Source of the DNA: Promethearchaeota archaeon
GTDB taxonomy: Archaea; Asgardarchaeota; Lokiarchaeia; Sigynarchaeales; SOKP01
Reading direction: 5' to 3'
Length of the DNA stretch: 10,371 nt
Assembly: GCA_016839845.1 (NCBI GenBank)
Contig: JAEOTL010000545.1
Span: forward strand, 1 to 10,371
This document shows, piece by piece, positions 1 through 6,544 of the stretch. The notes beneath the pieces were generated by a model. It was not told the DNA's origin and did no database searches. It worked only from the letters and a program-made list of their open reading frames with translations. Position numbers and translations under genes: made by a program. The number at the start of each line of letters is the position of its first letter. The first letter of the stretch is position 1.

Positions 1-696
1 GCAAACATAGCAGGAGTAGCTGATCCTAACAATATCATAATTAGTGACGTAAATAGACTTGAGGAGGTGATAGAGGACACTCATCCTATAGTGGCAGTAG
101 ACTTTACCGTAGCTCAAGCGACTGAAAAAAATTGCCTTATTTGCGCTGAAAAAGGGATACGATGTGTAATTGGAACTACAGCCATGTCTCAAGATTTTCT
201 TAAAAGCTTCGAAGCACTTGTTAAAGAAAGGCATGCCCCTGCAATAATTTCTCCTAATATGGCTACTGGGGTCAATGTACTCTTTAAAATGGCATCCGTG
301 TTAACAAAATATCTAGCTGAATGGGACATTGAAATACTCGAAACTCATCACCATAGAAAGGTAGATGCTCCTAGTGGGACCGCATTAAAAATTGGGCAGA
401 TTATTAGTGAAGTATTAGGTTCTGATTTTGAAAATACAGCCAAATTTGGGAGATCACGAGGTCCTAATAAACGAGCTGTGGGAGGAAAAAAAGAAATCGG
501 GATCCACTCAATTAGGGGCGGTGATATTGTTGGAGATCATATAATTTTATATGCAGGACCTGGAGAGAGAATTGAATTAAAACACCAAGCTCATAGTCGA
601 GAATGCTTTGCCGAAGGGTCAATTAAGGCAATTAAATTTATAGCTAAACAAGAAGATAATAAAATATTCTCAACCAACGAAGTACTCGGTCTCTGA
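1..696 (+). CDS. dapB: 4-hydroxy-tetrahydrodipicolinate reductase, 5' end outside window
   Basis: Reduces the 4-hydroxy-tetrahydrodipicolinate-level intermediate with NAD(P)H in the diaminopimelate route to lysine; cytoplasmic. The reading frame is open from base 1, so the gene starts upstream; about 231 residues are visible of a usual 260-270, and the N-terminal glycine-rich nucleotide-binding loop is missing. Visible family motifs, in order: VDFT near base 100, GTT near base 173, SPNMATGVN near base 250, the catalytic segment ETHHHRKVDAPSGTA at bases 340-384 (histidine pair, lysine and substrate-binding PSGT), and SIRGGDIVGDH followed by HQAHSRECFAEG toward the C-terminus. The GTG at 67 lies inside the reductase fold and is not the start. 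It points toward dapF-lysA, which lie on the other strand, so the lysine genes here form at least two transcripts. The identification is very secure; upstream dapA is expected but cannot be seen. Confidence 0.96.
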   Translation, partial: ANIAGVADPNNIIISDVNRLEEVIEDTHPIVAVDFTVAQATEKNCLICAEKGIRCVIGTTAMSQDFLKSFEALVKERHAPAIISPNMATGVNVLFKMASVLTKYLAEWDIEILETHHHRKVDAPSGTALKIGQIISEVLGSDFENTAKFGRSRGPNKRAVGGKKEIGIHSIRGGDIVGDHIILYAGPGERIELKHQAHSRECFAEGSIKAIKFIAKQEDNKIFSTNEVLGL

Positions 697-703
697 AATA
701 GGT

Positions 704-726
704 AAGGTTTATAACCTTCGTCTTTT
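704..726 (+). terminator. Possible terminator hairpin after dapB
   Basis: A perfect 6-bp inverted repeat (AAGGTT, loop TAT, AACCTT; 704-718) lies 7 bases after the dapB stop and is followed by a short T-rich stretch (CGTCTTTT). It could end the dapB transcript. The T-run is weak, and archaeal termination usually depends on the T-run rather than the hairpin, so confidence is limited. Confidence 0.35.
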
Positions 727-793
727 AGAAATTTCATTAACAAATAAGGGATGAGAAATTATAACAGATGAAAAGATTCTAAATTCAACAGAA

Positions 794-1048
794 ATGAATA
801 ATTATCAACCGTCAAAGAAAGTTCTTTTTGTTTTTATATTTATTTTTATCCTTGGTGTTTTCTTGGTAGTTATGCTTATTATGACTTTTAATAATTTTTA
901 TACCATTCTGGAAACAACGACTAGGAATAGATTAATTGCGGGAATGTTTTCCAGCGTATTTATAGTAGTCATTGGAGGGATTGGGATAATCTTATATTTC
1001 ATTGCTCCCAATAAATTAGTAAGATATATAAATCGGTTAGTAAGATAG
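794..1048 (+). CDS. Small two-helix membrane protein, unknown function
   Basis: I do not recognise this 84-residue protein. It has two strong hydrophobic segments, residues about 10-31 and 49-70, joined by a short polar loop, with a basic C-terminus (KLVRYINRLVR) and a lysine pair before helix 1. By the positive-inside rule both ends should be cytoplasmic. No cysteine or histidine cluster and no catalytic motif is seen. It lies between dapB and lysA and shows no functional link to either. The frame stays open upstream of the first ATG back to base 755, and those 13 codons read like coding sequence (ITDEKILNSTE), so a non-ATG start at 758 or 761 is possible. The composition (two helices, basic end) supports a real gene, but with no family match it remains hypothetical. 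Confidence 0.55.
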   Translation: MNNYQPSKKVLFVFIFIFILGVFLVVMLIMTFNNFYTILETTTRNRLIAGMFSSVFIVVIGGIGIILYFIAPNKLVRYINRLVR

Positions 1049-1057
1049 TACCCTGAA

Positions 1058-1107
1058 ATTAATGAGATAAAATTATATTATCAGTGCAGATCAGTGTTAT
1101 CATTAAT
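1058..1107. repeat. Inverted repeat with nested stem in intergenic DNA
   Basis: ATTAATGA at 1058-1065 pairs perfectly with TCATTAAT at 1100-1107. Inside it GATAA (1066-1070) can pair with TTATC (1078-1082). TCAGTG also occurs twice with starts 10 bases apart (1081-1086 and 1091-1096), about one helical turn. It lies just after the stop of the small membrane protein gene. It could be a transcript-end structure or a protein-binding site; nothing in it decides which. Confidence 0.4.
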
Positions 1108-1183
1108 CACCCTAGCTTTAAACCTAAGAGTTGATTTCATAACGCCAACACTTCATCGAGACTAGTAAGGGGTATCCAAGCCC

Positions 1184-1232
1184 TAATAATCCCACTTGAT
1201 ATAATTTTACCTCAATTGAATTAGGATTATTA
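1184..1232. repeat. Perfect 9-bp inverted repeat downstream of lysA
   Basis: TAATAATCC (1184-1192) is the exact complement of GGATTATTA (1224-1232), with 31 bases between. A second, overlapping pairing exists: CCTAAT (1182-1187) with ATTAGG (1220-1225), so two alternative stems compete. The repeat lies 31-79 bases beyond the lysA stop on the - strand. A long A-run on the + strand, which would give a U-tract, is absent, so it is not a standard terminator. The rest of 1049-1262 shows no gene, tRNA or TATA-like element that I could support. Confidence 0.45.
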
Positions 1233-1262
1233 ACAGTTTAAACTTTTGGTGTTAATTACGAT

Positions 1263-2576
1263 TTATTTAAGATGCTTAGGAATTTTTTGACTGCTAACTA
1301 ATGCCTCGAATGTTTCAGCATCACGTATTTGAAATGCTTGCTTATTATTGATTAGTAATTCTGCCGGTCTTGGCCTGGAGTTATATGAATTACTCATGGT
1401 AAACCCGTAGGCTCCCGTATCTAAAATTGCGAGGTATTCTTCTTCATGTAATTCTGGTAATAATCTTTCTCTACCGAGAATATCCCCGGATTCGCATATT
1501 GGACCTGCTATATCATATTCTTTCTCACTTCTTTCTTCAGAAACATCACAGGGAATAATATGGTGATAACTATTATAAAACGCTGGCCTAATTAAAGTAT
1601 TGAATCCCGCATTTAATCCTACGAAATTTTTGTACCCATTGTCTTTTATAGTATTGATTTGAGTTAGGAGTATACTAGCTTCAGCAGATAAGTAACGCCC
1701 AGGTTCGATAATAAAACGCGGTTCACCTAAATCTGCTTTCTCAATTAAATCTTTGAATTTTTTTAATACAATATCTCTATAAATTTCTAAGTTTAAAGGT
1801 TCCTCTTCTGGACGATAGGGGATACCTAATCCTCCCCCAAAATCTAGAAATTCGAAGCTGATATTAAGTGTATCAGCTAAATTCGTAATAATCGAAATAT
1901 ACTTGTCTACAGCTTTTTCATAGTCATAAGGATTTAGTATCCCAGAGCCAATGTGGATATGGGTTCCGAATTTAGTAAATCCTAATTGTTTTGCTTGAGA
2001 ATATGCTTCAATAACTTGATCCTCTAAAATACCAAACTTTATCATTTTTCCCGCAGTTATTGTGTGAGCATGATGACCCGCTCCGAATTCAGGATTAATC
2101 CTAAATGAAATAGCCCCTTTTTCTAATCCTAGATCATTATAAACATTATTGAGCCTTTTCAGTTGGCTAATGCTGTCTAAATTAATATGAACTTTATTTT
2201 CAAGAGCATATTCAAAATCTTCGTTTGTAAACATATTCCCGGTATACATGATTTTTTCGGCAGGAATGCCTGCTTTGAAACACGTAAAAATTTCTCCTGA
2301 TGAGGTACAGTCAAAACTCGCCCCCTCTGAGTGTAATATTTTCAGTACAGATAAGCTGGAATTTGCTTTCATCGCATAGTGTATGTCATTTTTCTTATAT
2401 TCTACATTTAAAGCTTCTTTAAGCTCTTTGTATTGATTTCGAATTGATTGTTCGTTGATGATGTAGATTGGGGTACCATATTCTTTTGCTAATTTTATTA
2501 CTTCCATATTCCCAAAATACAACACCCCATCTTTAAATTCCAAATCTTTCTGTTTTAACCAATCTGTATATTCCAT
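1263..2576 (-). CDS. lysA: Diaminopimelate decarboxylase
   Basis: PLP enzyme that decarboxylates meso-diaminopimelate to L-lysine, the last step of the pathway; cytoplasmic, fold type III (alanine-racemase-like barrel plus beta domain), usually a dimer with active sites shared between subunits. With the ATG at 2576 the protein has 437 residues, normal for the family. Landmarks: YAMKAN with the PLP lysine at residue 70; HIHIGSG at 206-212; the phosphate-binding GGGLG at 247-251; EPGR at 291-294; CESGD at 361-365, the cysteine and acid from the partner subunit; and AYGFTMSNSYNSRPRPAE near the C-terminus. An in-frame TTG at 2600 would add eight residues but abuts the dapF stop, whereas the ATG at 2576 has a ribosome binding site at 2586-2594 and gives a typical N-terminus. 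It lies 24 bases after dapF and is surely co-transcribed with it. Confidence 0.96.
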   Translation of the reverse strand: MEYTDWLKQKDLEFKDGVLYFGNMEVIKLAKEYGTPIYIINEQSIRNQYKELKEALNVEYKKNDIHYAMKANSSLSVLKILHSEGASFDCTSSGEIFTCFKAGIPAEKIMYTGNMFTNEDFEYALENKVHINLDSISQLKRLNNVYNDLGLEKGAISFRINPEFGAGHHAHTITAGKMIKFGILEDQVIEAYSQAKQLGFTKFGTHIHIGSGILNPYDYEKAVDKYISIITNLADTLNISFEFLDFGGGLGIPYRPEEEPLNLEIYRDIVLKKFKDLIEKADLGEPRFIIEPGRYLSAEASILLTQINTIKDNGYKNFVGLNAGFNTLIRPAFYNSYHHIIPCDVSEERSEKEYDIAGPICESGDILGRERLLPELHEEEYLAILDTGAYGFTMSNSYNSRPRPAELLINNKQAFQIRDAETFEALVSSQKIPKHLK

Positions 2577-2585
2577 CTTACATAT

Positions 2586-2594
2586 CCATCCTTT
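2586..2594 (-). promoter_or_regulatory. Ribosome binding site fixing the lysA start
   Basis: On the - strand AAAGGATGG precedes the ATG at 2576 by nine bases. It partly matches the archaeal anti-Shine-Dalgarno sequence and favours this ATG over the TTG at 2600. Confidence 0.5.
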
Positions 2595-2600
2595 CAACAA

Positions 2601-3482
2601 TTAAATCTCTATTTTATTAAGGACACCACTAAAAACTTTTACTACGGGACCTTCCATGAGCACAGTCTTCCCGGTATAGGTGATTATTAAAATTCCCCCA
2701 TCAGTATGAACTTTAATTGGTGCATTCTTTTGAAAAATGCCTAGTAGCGAACCCGCAACCACAGACGCGCATGCGCCTGTACCGCAAGAATTCGTGATCC
2801 CCACACCTCGCTCAAAAACTCTTAAAATGCTTTCTTTCTTTGACAATACTTTTACAAATTCAACATTTATTTTATTTGGGAAACGTTGGTTCGACTCTAA
2901 AGCTGCTCCATACATGTTTAACTCATCATCAGTAAGTTGGTTATCAATGAAAATTACGGCATGCGGATTTCCCATGGAAACCGCAGTAAAATTGAATCTT
3001 TTATCTATTGCCGTAATAGGTTCGTTTATACATTTTTCTGATATGTTGTCGATAATTACAGGAATCTCTTCACATTTTAATATTGGAGGACCCATGTCAA
3101 TCTGAATGCTACTAACTATGCCCTCTATTATGTTTAACTTAGCAACCATTACCCCCTTTAATGTTTCTATTCTTATCTCTTCTTTTCGAACAATGTTGTT
3201 TTCATAGATAAATTTTGAGAAACATCTTATCCCATTCCCACACATTTCAGCTTCAGATCCATCGTTATTGAATATTCTCATGCAGATATCTGCTTTTTCG
3301 GAATTACACACAAATATTAGACCATCTGCTCCGATCGAGAAATGAATTTTGCATAATTTTATCGCTAACTCTGATTTCTTAGGCTCTGGGATATTCCATT
3401 TTGTATCGTCAATTATTATATAGTCATTTCCCAATCCATGATGTTTTTCAAATTCTAGATTGCTCAATAGTAGGGCATCCAT
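2601..3482 (-). CDS. dapF: Diaminopimelate epimerase
   Basis: Cofactor-free epimerase converting LL- to meso-diaminopimelate, the substrate of the lysA product encoded next to it; cytoplasmic. It has 293 residues and the usual two-lobe layout. Seen: HGLGNDY at 15-21; GADGLIF at 51-57; NNDGSEAEMCGNGIR with the first catalytic cysteine C81; GNPHAV with the assisting histidine H174; FERG with E224 and R225; and NSCGTGACAS with the second catalytic cysteine C233. All catalytic residues are present. One family-typical residue differs: the usual GET before the second cysteine is GIT here (I229), read clearly from the codon ATC. The N-terminus is about eight residues longer than in most homologues. 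The ATG at 3482 has no ribosome binding site, so a leaderless transcript or a start at the TTG codon six are both possible. First gene of the dapF-lysA pair. Confidence 0.96.
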   Translation of the reverse strand: MDALLLSNLEFEKHHGLGNDYIIIDDTKWNIPEPKKSELAIKLCKIHFSIGADGLIFVCNSEKADICMRIFNNDGSEAEMCGNGIRCFSKFIYENNIVRKEEIRIETLKGVMVAKLNIIEGIVSSIQIDMGPPILKCEEIPVIIDNISEKCINEPITAIDKRFNFTAVSMGNPHAVIFIDNQLTDDELNMYGAALESNQRFPNKINVEFVKVLSKKESILRVFERGVGITNSCGTGACASVVAGSLLGIFQKNAPIKVHTDGGILIITYTGKTVLMEGPVVKVFSGVLNKIEI

Positions 3483-3484
3483 GT

Positions 3485-3534
3485 TATAATCAGATCATTT
3501 TTATTTATCTGATATGTAAAATACAATGATTATA
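3485..3534. promoter_or_regulatory. Nested inverted repeats upstream of dapF
   Basis: TCAGAT (3490-3495) and ATCTGA (3507-3512) form a perfect dyad immediately before the dapF start. Around it, TATAATC (3485-3491) pairs with GATTATA (3528-3534). It sits where a promoter-overlapping operator for dapF-lysA would be expected. On the - strand TTTACATATC, about 30-38 bases before the ATG, is a weak TATA candidate. A regulatory role is inferred from position only. Confidence 0.35.
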
Positions 3535-3619
3535 GAAAAAAATTTCTATTTTCTCCATTCTTACATCTACATATTAACTAATATAAAATAAAAAATTTTA
3601 AAATTGGTTATGAAATATC

Positions 3620-3629
3620 TATTTTAATA
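3620..3629 (+). promoter_or_regulatory. TATA-like box of the surface protein gene
   Basis: TATTTTAATA lies 21-30 bases before the ATG at 3650, the spacing expected if transcription starts at or very near the ATG. No ribosome binding site is seen before that ATG, which fits a leaderless mRNA. Confidence 0.4.
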
Positions 3630-3649
3630 GATCTCGTAGTTTTATAATA

Positions 3650-4165
3650 ATGAATTATAAAAAGATTGCATTAGTTTGCTCCCTATTTCTATTCTTGTTT
3701 CCTTTCACAAATGTGAAAGCTTTCGTTTTTGTTGATTATATTAAAAATGGAAACTACGCTTTCTTTTTATTTGATTTGGGAGTAGGAAATAGCACTGAAA
3801 TTCGTATAACACATGAAGACAGCGGAAACTTTACGCTCTTCCTCTTTGACCACCGTCCTACAAAAGCCTATGTGAAAGATGATAGAACCCTCAATACTGC
3901 AATCTTTACCAACCCTACACTTATTGCTTTTAGTTTAGATGATAATCCCTATCTGAATTTTACAGCACCCGAAAGTAAAATATATTATATAGAGATCATT
4001 TTAGCAGGTGGTGGACCTGATACGTATAATTTGACATGCGGAGAAGATTTAACACGATATTATCTTCCAATAATTCCAGGCTTTAGGTTAGAGTTCATAA
4101 TGCTCTCAATTGTGGTGACTTTAGGGTTGATACTCATTCTCTACAAGAAGAAAATTTGGCAATGA
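3650..4165 (+). CDS. Surface protein with signal peptide, PPC-like beta domain and C-terminal sorting-like anchor
   Basis: 171 residues. Residues 1-24 form a signal peptide (two lysines, hydrophobic core, likely cleavage after VKA). The middle, about 30-130, alternates beta-strand-like stretches and ends in IYYIEIILAGGGPDTYNLTC, a pattern typical of pre-peptidase C-terminal (PPC) type beta-sandwiches (aromatic, V/I, G, Y-x-L). Four N-glycosylation sequons (N47, N60, N103, N127) fit an exported glycoprotein. The C-terminus has IIPGF at 141-145, a hydrophobic helix of about 20 residues and the end KKKIWQ. This three-part layout resembles the PGF-CTERM/Loki-CTERM type of archaeal sorting tails; the exact family is inferred from memory. 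It should be displayed on the outer face of the membrane with a small cytoplasmic lysine stop. No enzyme motif is seen, and the partner is unknown. It diverges from dapF and stands alone. Confidence 0.75.
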   Translation: MNYKKIALVCSLFLFLFPFTNVKAFVFVDYIKNGNYAFFLFDLGVGNSTEIRITHEDSGNFTLFLFDHRPTKAYVKDDRTLNTAIFTNPTLIAFSLDDNPYLNFTAPESKIYYIEIILAGGGPDTYNLTCGEDLTRYYLPIIPGFRLEFIMLSIVVTLGLILILYKKKIWQ

Positions 4166-4184
4166 TTTATTAAATCAATTCCAA
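4156..4184 (+). repeat. Hairpin spanning the stop codon of the surface protein gene
   Basis: The 15-base perfect palindrome TGATTTATTAAATCA (4163-4177) contains the TGA stop and is flanked by TTGG (4156-4159) and CCAA (4181-4184), giving 12 pairs of 14 in the arms. No U-tract follows. It may stabilise the 3' end of the mRNA or be an RNA-processing or protein-binding site. Confidence 0.45.
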
Positions 4185-4240
4185 TAGATTTGAGGATTAT
4201 CAGAAACCTCTATAAAATGACTAATTCCGTCGTACTCCCC

Positions 4241-4254
4241 TTTTAAATAAACTT
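4241..4254 (+). promoter_or_regulatory. TATA-like/shared element upstream of cdhD
   Basis: TTTTAAATAAACTT lies 61-74 bases before the likely cdhD start at 4315 and can serve as its TATA box, giving a 5' leader of about 40 bases. The same 14 bases occur exactly at 8325-8338 before the corrinoid protein gene, and 12 of them occur reversed at 9098-9109 in the lysR/dsrE control region. Confidence 0.4.
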
Positions 4255-4305
4255 AAATTCAATTCTTCAATTCCTTATCTATCAAAATAACATTAACCAA
4301 TATAC

Positions 4306-4310
4306 GTGAT
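4306..4310 (+). promoter_or_regulatory. Possible ribosome binding site for an upstream cdhD start
   Basis: GTGAT matches the 3' part of the archaeal Shine-Dalgarno sequence (GGAGGTGAT) and stands four bases before an in-frame ATT at 4315, the usual distance for this form of the site. No comparable site precedes the ATG at 4354. Confidence 0.35.
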
Positions 4311-4353
4311 ATAAATTTCGTTTGAAGAACTTAGTAAAAAATTAGCAGAGTTT

Positions 4354-5508
4354 ATGAAAGACACTGAAGAAGTCGAACTTACCGACGTTGATATGTTCGC
4401 AGAATATCTTGAACTCCAAATGCTTCCTGGAATGGTACAAGCTGCAGCTCAGGCTGTATTACCTGGCGTTCCAGGGAAAGCAGAATGGACTCCTGCCAAA
4501 TTTTCGCTTGAGATTGACTACCCCGGGAAAATCCAGACGATCGAATTCATACGTTCTAATGGAAAAAAAGCAGTAATCGGTGGGGAAGTTGTACCTCCTT
4601 TTTATAACTTTTTGGGATTAGAAAAGAAAAATCCAAATCCCCCTTTAGTGACCTACGACGTTTTCGATATGGGCTCAAAAATGATGCTTCCTAAACCAAT
4701 TAAACAACAGTATGGTGAAGTTCTAGCAGATCCAGGAGAATGGGCAAAATTCGCGGTTGATAAGTTTGGTGCTGAATGTATCACATTCCATTCACTTTCA
4801 ATTGATCCTGCAATGGGAGATGCTCCGGTTAAACAATCAGTTAAATTTTTAGAGGATATCCTTCAAGCAGTTGATGTTCCTGTTATCATTGGGTGTTCCG
4901 GGAATAAAAAGAAAGATATCGAGTTATTTGAAGCCACCGCACCTGTAACTGAGAGTGATGTATTAATGCTTTCCGCAGCTGATAAGGCTACTTGGGAAGA
5001 GGTTATCCCTCTCGCAGTTAAATACGACCATAATTGCCTACTCTGGACAAGCTTGGATTTAAACAACCAAATTAAGATGAACAAAGACGCTCTTGAGCTG
5101 GGACTTGCTCCCAACAGAATAGTAATGGACCCAACTTGCGCTACGTTAGGTTATGGTATGGAATACTCTTTTAGCATTTACCAACGAATGAGGATAGCTG
5201 GTCTTTTAGGGGAAACCGATTTAGCATATCCAATTAGTGGAGGAACAACAAACGCATGGGGTGCTCGTGAAGCATGGATGTCAGAAAAGCAGGCCCCTGA
5301 ATGGGGATTACGTGAATATAGAGGACCCATTTGGGAGGTTATAAATGCGCTCAGTTTAAGCCTTGTAGGCTTAGATCTTGCTATGATGTTTCATCCTGTT
5401 GCAGCTAAGCATGTAAAGGAAATAACAGCGCAATTCTTTGAAGCAGTTCCAAAAGAGCTGGAAGCAAAAGGCTATACTGATTGGGTTAACGCGAATCTGA
5501 AACAATAG
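4354..5508 (+). CDS. cdhD: Acetyl-CoA decarbonylase/synthase complex, delta subunit
   Basis: One of the two corrinoid iron-sulfur protein subunits (CdhD, with CdhE) of the CO dehydrogenase/acetyl-CoA synthase complex. It takes part in passing the methyl group from tetrahydromethanopterin or tetrahydrofolate to the acetyl-CoA synthase centre (Wood-Ljungdahl pathway); cytoplasmic. Residues about 97-350 are the TIM-barrel core with family blocks VTYDVFDM (99-106), LPKPIKQQYGEVLADPGEWAK (112-132), ITFHSLSIDP (143-152), VIIGCSGN (177-184), VMDPTCATLGYGMEYS (257-272), ISGGTTNAWGAREAWM (294-309) and EYRGPIWEV (321-329). It has 384 residues from this ATG, but the frame is open 13 codons further up (ISFEELSKKLAEF), which looks like the usual helical N-terminus, so translation may start at the ATT at 4315. 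Other complex subunits (cdhA, B, C, E) are not in the window, so it is a detached copy. Its third codon positions look richer in G/C than its neighbours, as in a strongly expressed gene. Confidence 0.94.
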   Translation: MKDTEEVELTDVDMFAEYLELQMLPGMVQAAAQAVLPGVPGKAEWTPAKFSLEIDYPGKIQTIEFIRSNGKKAVIGGEVVPPFYNFLGLEKKNPNPPLVTYDVFDMGSKMMLPKPIKQQYGEVLADPGEWAKFAVDKFGAECITFHSLSIDPAMGDAPVKQSVKFLEDILQAVDVPVIIGCSGNKKKDIELFEATAPVTESDVLMLSAADKATWEEVIPLAVKYDHNCLLWTSLDLNNQIKMNKDALELGLAPNRIVMDPTCATLGYGMEYSFSIYQRMRIAGLLGETDLAYPISGGTTNAWGAREAWMSEKQAPEWGLREYRGPIWEVINALSLSLVGLDLAMMFHPVAAKHVKEITAQFFEAVPKELEAKGYTDWVNANLKQ

Positions 5509-5532
5509 TTTTTTCTATTTTTTTTTTTCTTT
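5509..5532 (+). terminator. T-run terminator after cdhD
   Basis: Directly after the cdhD TAG come 23 pyrimidines interrupted by a single A, mostly T, including an uninterrupted T-run of eleven (5518-5528). No hairpin precedes it. This is the typical archaeal intrinsic terminator, and it separates cdhD from the hydrolase gene. Confidence 0.7.
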
Positions 5533-5563
5533 AATTTACTTTCTTACGCTAGTAGTAGTATTC

Positions 5564-5573
5564 TTAATATAAA
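5564..5573 (+). promoter_or_regulatory. TATA-like box of the metallo-hydrolase gene
   Basis: TTAATATAAA stands 21-30 bases before the ATG at 5594. No ribosome binding site is visible between them, so a leaderless transcript is likely. Confidence 0.4.
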
Positions 5574-5593
5574 TAACAAATAATCAACACAAT

Positions 5594-6520
5594 ATGATGA
5601 AAAAAAGAATGAAAGAAATAGTCAAAGATGTTTTTATTGTAAAATCATATGATCCTAATGTTATTGATTGTTGCGTTTACCTTATTGATACCAAAAGTGA
5701 CGATGGGTTAATTTTAATTGATGCAGGGATTCATATTGAGCCAATTCAAGATATTGAGAAAGAAGGATTTAAACTTAGCAATATAAAGCATTGTCTTATT
5801 ACTCATGGCCATCTAGATCATTTTGGAGTTTGTCACAAGCTTAAGGAATACAATAATGATATCAAATTTTACGCCCATAAATTAGATGCTGAAAAAATTG
5901 AAAAAAAATCGACTGGGCCATACCCAAACAGATTTTATGAAACTTATCAATATGAACCCGTGAAAGTATCTAAAATCTTTAGGGGTGATTATGAAATGCT
6001 AGAATTAGGAGGCATCAAGATTGAATGTATTCATATTCCTGGGCATTCACCCGGTTCCATGGCATATCTGTTAGAAAAAGAAGGGAAAAAGATATTATTT
6101 GGTGGAGATCTAGCTGGGATTGCTATTAATATCCACGACGGTAATATAGACCAATATCTTAAATCTCTGCCAAAATTAATCTCATTAAATATTGATATGT
6201 TATGTGAAGGGCATGAGCATGTAATTCAACCAGCAGAGAAGGTGTTAAAATTTATTGATGGCTATATGAGATTTAATGAAAACCTTAATCAAGTGGTTTT
6301 GGAAAATCCCTCTGACACTGAAGCTCTTTATGAGCTAGCGTTAATCTCGTATGAATTATATTTTTATGAAATGGCCTTAGATTTTTGTAGTTACTTATTA
6401 GAAATCGATTCTGCTAATGAAAGAGCTCTTAATTTGCTTGAAAAAATTGAAACGCACAAACCAACGAAAATGGATTTTATAAAACGGCTTATTAAGGAAA
6501 ACTTTCGAGAAAATAATTAA
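5594..6520 (+). CDS. Metallo-beta-lactamase-fold hydrolase with C-terminal TPR-like unit
   Basis: 308 residues; no signal peptide, so cytoplasmic. Residues about 8-225 form an MBL fold with the full set of binuclear metal ligands: THGHLDH at 70-76 (H71, H73, D75, H76), HIPGHSPGS with H151, GGDL with D172 and CEGHE with H207. The pattern HIPGHSPGS...GGDL is the glyoxalase-II-like branch, whose members cleave thioesters, lactones or similar bonds; the substrate here cannot be told. Residues about 240-285 follow the TPR pattern (ALYELALISYELYFYEMALD, then a second helix ending in EID), one unit plus a capping helix, which suggests a protein-protein contact. The tail is basic. A second ATG follows at 5597 and a third in frame at 5609. 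It converges with the methyltransferase gene (24 bases between stops). A link to cdhD is possible by position only, and a terminator separates them. Confidence 0.85.
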   Translation: MMKKRMKEIVKDVFIVKSYDPNVIDCCVYLIDTKSDDGLILIDAGIHIEPIQDIEKEGFKLSNIKHCLITHGHLDHFGVCHKLKEYNNDIKFYAHKLDAEKIEKKSTGPYPNRFYETYQYEPVKVSKIFRGDYEMLELGGIKIECIHIPGHSPGSMAYLLEKEGKKILFGGDLAGIAINIHDGNIDQYLKSLPKLISLNIDMLCEGHEHVIQPAEKVLKFIDGYMRFNENLNQVVLENPSDTEALYELALISYELYFYEMALDFCSYLLEIDSANERALNLLEKIETHKPTKMDFIKRLIKENFRENN

Positions 6521-6544
6521 GAAATTAGATGTATATTTACCTCG

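Noticed and set aside
1081..1096. TCAGTG direct repeat as a CRISPR or insertion-sequence remnant
   Set aside because: Only two copies of six bases; no repeat-spacer array, transposase fragment or target duplication.
1049..1262. Possible tRNA gene in the intergenic region
   Set aside because: No T-loop GTTCRANNC motif or acceptor-stem pairing could be found.
2577..2600. TTG at 2600 as the lysA start
   Set aside because: It abuts the dapF stop, lacks its own binding site, and the added residues (MLKGWICK) are not family-like; the ATG at 2576 has AAAGGATGG upstream.
2737..3105. Open frame on the + strand, 122 codons
   Set aside because: It lies wholly antisense to dapF, whose motifs are unambiguous, and its protein has no family features.
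4388..5114. Short open frames inside cdhD on both strands
   Set aside because: They overlap the strongly conserved CdhD barrel in other frames; no independent support.
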